Shown here one piece after another: positions 14,595-19,769 of a stretch of DNA of 19,769 nt (position 1 is the stretch's first letter; each line of letters begins with the position of its first letter). This DNA is from Bin87 sp964502995 (lineage in GTDB: Bacteria > Chloroflexota > Dehalococcoidia > Lucifugimonadales > UBA3495): contig CAZCZB010000053.1 of the NCBI GenBank assembly GCA_964502995.1, positions 1 through 19,769 on the forward strand, given 5' to 3'. The notes under the pieces are model-generated. The model worked only from the letters and a program-made list of their open reading frames with translations. It had not been told where the DNA came from and made no database searches. Made by a program: the position numbers and the translations under genes.

Positions 14595-15262
14595 GTGATG
14601 CGAAGCACGACCCGGTCGTTCACGGAGATGGTGACCGTGGAGAACGGTCCGTCCTCGGGATGAGGGTCCGGGCGCTCCACCCTCCCAACCCCCTCCAGCC
14701 GGATCAGGCCGTCGGTCACGGCGCGTACTTCCCGGGCGATGCGTTCCATCGGCAGCGCGTCGGCCACGCTGCGGCCACGCACGATCCGCTCCAGGTCAGA
14801 AAGCAGGTTCTCCACACCCCAGATCACGTACACGCCCTTGCGCCTCGCCAGGCGTTCGATGGCCGCGTCGGGCTCCATGTCCGGGAACGCCAGCGCCGGA
14901 ATGACGTAGGTGTTGTACGGGGTGCACGCACGTTCCTCGATATCGTCGTGCAGGTCCAGGGCGGCCAGCTTGGCCTCGTCCAGCGGGCATGACCTGACCG
15001 GTTGGGGGCCGTCACGGCTTGCCAGATGCCAATCGCCGTCGCTGAGCCGGTAGCGCCCGCCCTTCACCTGCAGGGCGAAGCGGCCCAGACCCTCAATCCA
15101 CGCAGCGAAGTCCAGCTCGATGCGCTCGTAGCCCTTGCGCCACTCGTAATAGACGAAGCCCCGGCGGTTGATGTTCGCCAGGGCTTCGTAGACCAGTTGC
15201 TCCGCCCGCCGTTTCGGTTTGCCGCGGCGGGTCGGCGGGAACTCTCTCGGGTACATTCTCAT
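14591..15262 (-). pseudogene. NERD nuclease domain, N-terminus of a broken NERD-UvrD gene
   Basis: The first about 220 residues form a NERD (nuclease-related) domain: RRAEQLVYEALANI, then ELDFAAWIEG and the catalytic ALQVKGGRY, followed by VIPALAFPDMEP and KGVYVIWGVENLLSDLERI. The expected aspartate and lysine are present, so this half looks competent. After VLRITAG the P-loop should appear (GxGSGKT), but only AGAKT remains and the frame slips, removing helicase motif I. The same frame stays open to 14081 but is not protein-like. The start is ATG 15262; AAGGAG lies 13 bases upstream, longer than ideal, so the next ATG (two codons later) is no better. NERD-UvrD proteins occur in defence islands; here the gene is disrupted. 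Confidence 0.8.
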
Positions 15263-15594
15263 GGGTATCGCTTCTCTCCTTGGCGCATTTCGCAGGGTTG
15301 ACGATGTTGGCGCGCACGCCAGTGAGCCACTCCAATCGCCGGATCAGGCCCCTCAATGCGGACGAGCCAGCGTGGTCAAATGGCCTGAGCGTTTTCGTTT
15401 CGCTACAATCGCGGAGATGTCGGATCAGCATGACAACCGCGCGGGTGCGTGCGGACTCCTATTCATTGGAAACTGCGGACACCGCTCACTGCTACCGGGT
15501 TTTTGAAGTTGACGACAATCTCCAATTCCATGGCGGTGTCGCAATGTTCCGAAATTGCGTCAATTGCAGGCGGTGTTATGATATTATTATGAAC

Positions 15595-15600
15595 TATAAT
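15595..15600 (+). promoter_or_regulatory. Possible -10 box (TATAAT)
   Basis: This is a perfect TATAAT in the AT-rich island, about 390 bp before the secreted-protein start. A recognisable -35 box at 17 bp is missing, so it is only a candidate. Confidence 0.3.
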
Positions 15601-15851
15601 TCAAATTTACCAACGCCATCAATTTAAAAACTGGTTTTATAACCAAAAATAATGTAGAATATCTTTGGAGCATCAGACATCGAATCTTGTGTATGCTGCG
15701 ATCCCTGCATCCTGCAAACCATAAAATTCTAAAATGCACGGCCAAACTGCACGATTATCACCCATACATCCCTGTGCCGACGGGCGTCTCACGCGGCAAT
15801 ACTGACGAGTTTACACGCGAGACGTCCCACCAGACATTATTTCCTGCCCCT

Positions 15852-15955
15852 CCGCGGTCAATTTTGCAAACCGCGGACCGGTGTCTGAGTGCTCTGGATC
15901 CCGCAAACAGCGGGACCAGGCCAACCGGCGCGTGCCACATCCGACACGCCGGTTG
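15852..15955 (+). promoter_or_regulatory. Three-hairpin structured 5' leader
   Basis: Consecutive stems are CCGCGGT/ACCGCGG (15852-15858/15870-15876), TCCCGC/GCGGGA with loop AAACA (15899-15904/15910-15915), and CAACCGGC/GCCGGTTG (15922-15929/15948-15955), the last extended by GTG/CAC across a bulge. The last stem ends 32 bases before the start codon. It does not match a riboswitch consensus I know. Confidence 0.45.
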
Positions 15956-15987
15956 ACGTAGATCGACACTGATAGGAGGTAATATCA

Positions 15988-18408
15988 ATGCGTTTGCGTA
16001 CACTGATACCAAGGGGTCGGCTCGCCCGATGCGTCATACGAGGCTTGCTTGCGGCATCTTCGGCGCTGGCAATCATCGCAATTGTGTCGGATTCTTCGAC
16101 GATCCCGGCCCTGGCCGGCAACGACGGAATATCCAGGGTCAGCAACCAGGGACAGAACCGGAGTGAGGATATAAAACTGGCAAATGACACCCTGCCGGTC
16201 GGCCACATATTCACCACCGGCAGCGATCCTGGCATATACGAACTCACGGAAATTACCGGCAGGATCGGCAGCACCGACGGCAGCCACCATTTCGACCCGA
16301 AGGCCGCTCTGCATCTGGCTACCAATGATGACAAACCGGGCGACAAAGTAATCGCATTGGAGAGCCGCCACCGGGGTAACGCGGCCCGTCACGGACCCAC
16401 CGGAATAAAGATCCAGAGCCAAAACGCCGGAGCTCCGTACATCGTCAACAACGGAGTACGGATGTACGAGGTGAGCCCCAGCGAATCCGGCGGATGGCCG
16501 ACGCGCGTCAAGGGTGATGACACCTACGGCAACGGCGAACTCCTGGCGGTTTCGGTGCAATTCAGCGAATCGGTTGTTGCCGATTACAGCATGACCTTTC
16601 GCGTTCGCATCGGCTCCTCCACCAGGGACCTGTCCCCCGTGAACACCAAGGACGACACGGTTATATTCGCGACTCTGATCCGTTCCTCGGACCGCGACAC
16701 CGACGGCATCTGGATCGGCGACAACACCGCGACCCTGAACCACAACGACGCAGGCTCCATTACCAGCACGGGCGCCTCGCCGCGCAACGCAAACTGGACC
16801 CATTCCAGTTTGGGTACCCAGTCGAGCCACAAGGTAAAGGGAAACGCGTATCGCCCCAAGGTCACCGACGTTCGCATCGCCTCCACGCCTCAGTACGGGA
16901 ACACATACGTCCGCAACGAGGCGATCAAGATTGAAGCCAGGTTCAACCGATCCGTTAGAACCAGCGGACACGTGACCGCAAGAGTCGATTCGGAGGCTCT
17001 AGGTTCGAACGCGCAGCGCTACGTTCAGTATGCCGAAGGAAATGGAACGTCCAGGCTGGTGTTCGAGTACACCCCGCTCCTGGACATCGATCCGGACGGC
17101 ATCGCAATCCCCCGCAATGCCCTGGCCAAAAACGGCGACGTAATCCAGGGCGCCTCAGGCGGCGGCAAGATCGTCGGCGCGTCGGGAGGGTTGCACGCCA
17201 ACCTGACCAGCGGGGCCAAGGGCGAGAACTCGAACCACAGGATCGACGTCCGGCTGGTCGGCGTGCCGGAGGTGATCGCTTCGGTCAACTGGGATTGGGA
17301 AGAGGACTCATCGGCCAGCGATGAACTCAAGATTGACTTCAGCATCAATGACGATCCCGGGCACTTCTCGGAAGATCATTCCCTCGTCCTGGTGATGGGA
17401 TGGGGACACATTTCGGACCAACGTTTCGCGGTCGGTTTGCGCACCGACGTGGACAAGCCGGGCACGGACGGCTCCCAGGGTAAAGGGATCATTTTCAACC
17501 GCTGGGGCACGACGGACACGTCCAGATTCTCCCGTACCACCGGAGACGGATGGACCGAAACCGGCACGTTGGGCGGAGATTTCATCAGCGTCCGACGGAC
17601 TTTCGACTGGGATACAGGGAATTACTCGGTTCGCGTTGCCCAGGATGGCGAGGACGACGATGCCGACGACGCGGGAGGAGCCGGCCGCTGGTTCGGGATG
17701 TGGATCACCGACAAGTCAAACGGCAACGAAACCAAGATGGGATCCCTCAAGTTCCCGTACACCGATGGAAACGCTCCATCCATACGGGCCCGGGGGCTGG
17801 GTCTCGGCTCTTTGGTCGCCATCACGGGGGAGAGCGCCATAAACGCCACCAACATCCCGGTGTTCGAAGCCGCCCTGGCGTTGCCCGATGATTCCGCCGG
17901 AGACGAACCCAACGCAGCCACCGTGAACTATTCCCTGCTGGGCCGCGGCATTGCCAACGCCAACGTCAGCCACGACGAGGACACCGGAAAACTGGTCATG
18001 CGCGTCGGCGGTTCCACCCGCAAGTCCACCGCGGGCGGCACCACCCTTACGGGGCTGGAAACGCCGCCGTTGACGGCCTCGTACCTGCGCATCCCGTCGT
18101 CCCACAACGGGTCGAGTCAGTTCGTTTTCAGGCTGCACTTCAGCGAGGAATTACCCCTCAGTTACAAGACTTTGAGGGACCGCGCCTTCACCGTTGACGG
18201 GGGCAGGGTGGTCAAAGCCAAGCGCGTGTACACTTCCAGCAACATGAGATGGGAGATTCGGATACAGCCGGAATCCGACGCCGATGTCACCGTTGTCCTG
18301 CCCGCCACCACTAATTGTTGGGACTCTGGCGGAATCTGCACGGCGGATGGCAGGGAGTTGTCCGGACCCACAACGGTAACCATCCCGGGGCCGGGCGCCG
18401 GCAATTAG
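15988..18408 (+). CDS. Secreted Ig-like/cadherin-like repeat protein (806 aa)
   Basis: ATG 15988 has a strong AGGAGGT seven bases upstream. Residues 1-43 are a signal peptide (basic start, hydrophobic ARCVIRGLLAASSALAIIAIV, cleavage near ALA-GN). Two beta-rich repeats follow, with DTYGNGELLAVSVQFSESVV and YGNTYVRNEAIKIEARFNRS, each ending in a DPDG/DTDG loop and an SSHKV or SNHRI tail, as in Ig-like modules of marine bacterial surface proteins. The centre (about 430-600) is Trp/Asp/Gly-rich (VNWDWEEDSSASDE, GGAGRWFGMWITD) and I do not recognise it. The C-terminal module (LPLSYKTLRDRAFTVDGG ... TNCWDSGGICTADGRELS) is a recurrent secreted domain with a probable disulfide. There is no sortase motif or terminal membrane helix, so it is probably released or non-covalently attached. 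The gene ends at TAG. Confidence 0.88.
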   Translation: MRLRTLIPRGRLARCVIRGLLAASSALAIIAIVSDSSTIPALAGNDGISRVSNQGQNRSEDIKLANDTLPVGHIFTTGSDPGIYELTEITGRIGSTDGSHHFDPKAALHLATNDDKPGDKVIALESRHRGNAARHGPTGIKIQSQNAGAPYIVNNGVRMYEVSPSESGGWPTRVKGDDTYGNGELLAVSVQFSESVVADYSMTFRVRIGSSTRDLSPVNTKDDTVIFATLIRSSDRDTDGIWIGDNTATLNHNDAGSITSTGASPRNANWTHSSLGTQSSHKVKGNAYRPKVTDVRIASTPQYGNTYVRNEAIKIEARFNRSVRTSGHVTARVDSEALGSNAQRYVQYAEGNGTSRLVFEYTPLLDIDPDGIAIPRNALAKNGDVIQGASGGGKIVGASGGLHANLTSGAKGENSNHRIDVRLVGVPEVIASVNWDWEEDSSASDELKIDFSINDDPGHFSEDHSLVLVMGWGHISDQRFAVGLRTDVDKPGTDGSQGKGIIFNRWGTTDTSRFSRTTGDGWTETGTLGGDFISVRRTFDWDTGNYSVRVAQDGEDDDADDAGGAGRWFGMWITDKSNGNETKMGSLKFPYTDGNAPSIRARGLGLGSLVAITGESAINATNIPVFEAALALPDDSAGDEPNAATVNYSLLGRGIANANVSHDEDTGKLVMRVGGSTRKSTAGGTTLTGLETPPLTASYLRIPSSHNGSSQFVFRLHFSEELPLSYKTLRDRAFTVDGGRVVKAKRVYTSSNMRWEIRIQPESDADVTVVLPATTNCWDSGGICTADGRELSGPTTVTIPGPGAGN

Positions 18409-18437
18409 GAGGAACGAACCGGCTGAAACCCACCGCC

Positions 18438-18495
18438 CGGCAGGCGCCGTCGTCGCACGTCCCAAATGTGCTGATGCGTTCGGCGGCGCCTGCCG
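18438..18495. terminator. 12-bp GC-rich inverted repeat after the secreted protein gene
   Basis: CGGCAGGCGCCG (18438-18449) and CGGCGCCTGCCG (18484-18495) are perfect arms 30 bp past the stop, with a nested GCAC/GTGC stem in the 34-nt loop. No T-run follows, so it may be an unusual terminator or an intergenic repeat. Confidence 0.45.
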
Positions 18496-18601
18496 TCAAT
18501 CTAGATCCAGTCCCCAAGCGTACCCAGTTTGTCATCGTGAGGAGCAATGCTGCATGGTGATCTCGTTCCCTCGGTTGGGGATGTTGTCTCCGGAGATGTA
18601 G

Positions 18602-19312
18602 GTCGATGCCAGCCTGGTCAAGGCCAACGTGAGCGGGTATGGACTGCAGCCCAGTGGCATTACCGTGGATGACGATGGCGTCGAACAGGAGAGTGTCAGG
18701 TACTTCCAGAGTCCGGAAGGCCGGTTGCCGCTGAACCCAGTGGACACCGACGCTCGCTGGAAGACCACCAGGGCACGCCAGGCGTCGGGATTGCAGTACC
18801 AGGAGAACGTCATCGTCGACCTGGGCGGGTTCATCCTCTCCCGAGGGGTAACCCACGCCTCGGAGCGAGAGTCAAAAGCGGTTCCCGATTTGCTGGAACG
18901 GCTACCGTTGACGCCGGTGTCCTTGGTTGGGGATACCGGATACAGCGAGGGCTCCCTGCGCGAACTGCTGGAGGAACGGAACATCACGGCCTACATTCCC
19001 ATCCACACCAAGCAGAAAAACAGCATGGTGGCAAAGGGCGGGTTCGTCTATCACGGCGACCTTCTGATCTGTCCCCAGGGCAAGGTCCTGCGCCGGGCCA
19101 CTTTCCAACAACGAACCGGCACCTATCAGTACGTGGCGCGGACGCGAGACTGTCAGGCGTGTCCCGTCAAAGACACCTGCCTCCCACCCCGTCAGAAACG
19201 ACGCTTCTTCACCCTGACGATGTACCATCCGGTATACCTGCGCGCCAGGGAACGGAACCGGACCGCCGCTTACCCCCAATCCACCGAAGGGATGGATGTG
19301 GCGGTGCGGTGA
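18602..19312 (+). pseudogene. IS1182-family transposase remnant
   Basis: The frame begins with VDASLVKANVSGYGL, the first catalytic-aspartate region of IS1182 DDE transposases, and continues NPVDTDARWKTTRARQ, SLVGDTGYSEGSLRELLEER (second aspartate region), DCQACPVKDTCLPP (cysteine cluster) and RARERNRTAAY (glutamate region). The roughly 150-250 N-terminal residues usual for the family are missing, and an in-frame TAG (18599-18601) directly precedes VDAS after LSPEM. Homology stops at TAAY (about 19271), followed by an unrelated tail to TGA 19310-19312, probably where the IS1380 element begins. ATG-like or GTG starts inside (for example 18629) have no ribosome site. It is a dead element, truncated at both ends. 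Confidence 0.85.
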
Positions 19313-19324
19313 AGGGATGAAAAA

Positions 19325-19386
19325 GTGCTCCCGGCTTCGGGGATAATGGTTTTTGATACAGAAAACCAACCCGAGACAAGGAGCAC
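19325..19386. repeat. Inverted repeat in the IS1380 leader
   Basis: GTGCTCC-N5-TCGGG (19325-19341) is mirrored by CCCGA-N5-GGAGCAC (19370-19386). The right arm contains the AAGGAG ribosome site of the transposase, so folding would hide it, which suits translational control. Confidence 0.5.
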
Positions 19387-19393
19387 CCATCGG

Positions 19394-19769
19394 ATGCTAC
19401 CACGCGAGCAGCTCGACCGCATCCAAATTGCCTTCGACGATCAGCGACTGGTGGCCAACGCGGGGCTGATCCTGCCGGTCACTTTGGCCCATCATCTGGG
19501 ACTGGGCGAGTTGGTGGACCGCCATGTTCACCTGGGAGATGCGCCGGGTCGTGCCAACGCGGGCGACAAGGTGCTGACGCTGGTGGCATCGGCGCTGGCC
19601 GGTGGGGACTGCATTGACGATGCCGACGCGCTGCGCGCTGGCGAGACGGAGCAGGTGCTGGGCTGCGCGGTCAAGGCGCCGTCCACGTTGGGGACGTTCC
19701 TACGGAGTTTCCAGTGGGGCCACGTGCGCCAACTGGATCGGGTGAGCCGTGAGGCGCTGGCCCGAGCCT
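19394..19769 (+). CDS. IS1380-family transposase, N-terminal part
   Basis: The 125 residues seen, from ATG 19394 to the right edge, match the conserved N-terminus of IS1380 DDE transposases: DDQRLVANAGLILPVTLAHH, LGELVDRHVHLGDAPGRANA, GDKVLTLVASALAGGDCIDD, and STLGTFLRSFQWGHVRQLD. AAGGAG lies ten bases upstream, partly inside an inverted repeat. The catalytic core is beyond the window, so activity cannot be judged, but the visible frame is clean and reads well conserved, suggesting a recent arrival compared with the decayed IS1182 copy it adjoins. Confidence 0.92.
   Translation, partial: MLPREQLDRIQIAFDDQRLVANAGLILPVTLAHHLGLGELVDRHVHLGDAPGRANAGDKVLTLVASALAGGDCIDDADALRAGETEQVLGCAVKAPSTLGTFLRSFQWGHVRQLDRVSREALARA

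Larger units (their letters stand above)
15263..15987. promoter_or_regulatory. Long leader of the secreted repeat protein, AT-rich island plus hairpins
   Basis: There is no convincing gene. A sharply AT-rich island (about 15575-15680) contains a perfect TATAAT (15595-15600) without a clear -35 box at normal spacing, and a GGTT/AACC stem near 15630-15650. Nearer the gene lie three successive stem-loops (15852-15955), then the ribosome site AGGAGGT seven bases before ATG 15988. Confidence 0.5.
19272..19769 (+). mobile_element. IS1380-family element, left part
   Basis: IS1182 homology breaks off at about 19271 and an IS1380 transposase starts at 19394, so the left end of the IS1380 element lies in between, probably close to 19271 (sequence CCCCCAATCC). 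The exact terminal repeat cannot be fixed without the right end, which is outside the window. Confidence 0.5.

Noticed and set aside
15985..16971. Long antisense ORF (328 aa) opposite the secreted repeat protein
   Set aside because: It lies wholly opposite a gene with signal peptide, strong ribosome site and recognisable domains, and has no family motif; it is a codon-bias shadow.
18532..18987. Minus-strand ORF of 151 aa over the IS1182 remnant
   Set aside because: The plus strand has clear IS1182 transposase motifs; the minus frame is serine-rich shadow.
1..19769. CRISPR array
   Set aside because: No regularly spaced direct repeats of 20-40 bp with unique spacers were seen; the repeats here are inverted pairs or isolated copies.

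Overview
The window is GC-rich bacterial DNA with ordinary bacterial gene structure: good Shine-Dalgarno sites, ATG/GTG starts and mostly TGA stops. Families present include secreted cadherin-like/Ig-like repeat proteins, a DUF35 zinc-ribbon OB-fold protein, a phosphotriesterase tail, UDP-glucose dehydrogenase, and IS1182 and IS1380 elements. Together they resemble genomes of uncultured marine or sponge-associated bacteria (Chloroflexota/SAR202-like or Actinobacteriota). No rRNA, tRNA or housekeeping marker is present, so the lineage is inference only.

Layout, left to right. (1) 1-1262, minus: start of a secreted cadherin-like repeat protein that runs off the left edge. (2) 1263-2882: mostly non-coding, with one small ORF that has a strong ribosome binding site. 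(3) 2883-4798, minus: an M48/DUF45 metallopeptidase, the C-terminal half of a type I restriction subunit HsdR, and, fused in frame to HsdR, the first HMA metal-binding domain of a copper P-type ATPase broken by an amber codon. (4) 4827-8918: a sugar/envelope block with a DUF35 protein and UDP-glucose dehydrogenase (minus), then a repeat-filled divergent intergenic region, then a metallophosphoesterase and a GT4 glycosyltransferase overlapping head to tail (plus). (5) 8968-9534, minus: the N-terminus of HsdM fused in frame to the C-terminal tail of a phosphotriesterase-like protein. (6) 9535-15262, minus: a mobile, defence-like module of tyrosine integrase, excisionase, a NERD-like protein lacking the catalytic lysine, and a broken NERD-UvrD nuclease-helicase. 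(7) 15263-18408: an AT-rich leader with stacked hairpins, then an 806-residue secreted repeat protein. (8) 18438-19769: an IS1182 transposase remnant, then the start of an IS1380 transposase.

Main interpretation. A type I restriction-modification operon (hsdM ... hsdR, metallopeptidase) once ran leftward through this locus. Its middle is now replaced by about 4.5 kb carrying the envelope genes. Both edges are in-frame gene fusions, and the same 8-mer (CGTTGCCG) lies in the same codon phase at both. Next to it sits an integrase module with paired NERD proteins, one fused to UvrD and one apparently inactive; this is the best candidate for a little-described defence system, although the helicase copy here is decayed. 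Several otherwise conserved frames are interrupted specifically by TAG codons.
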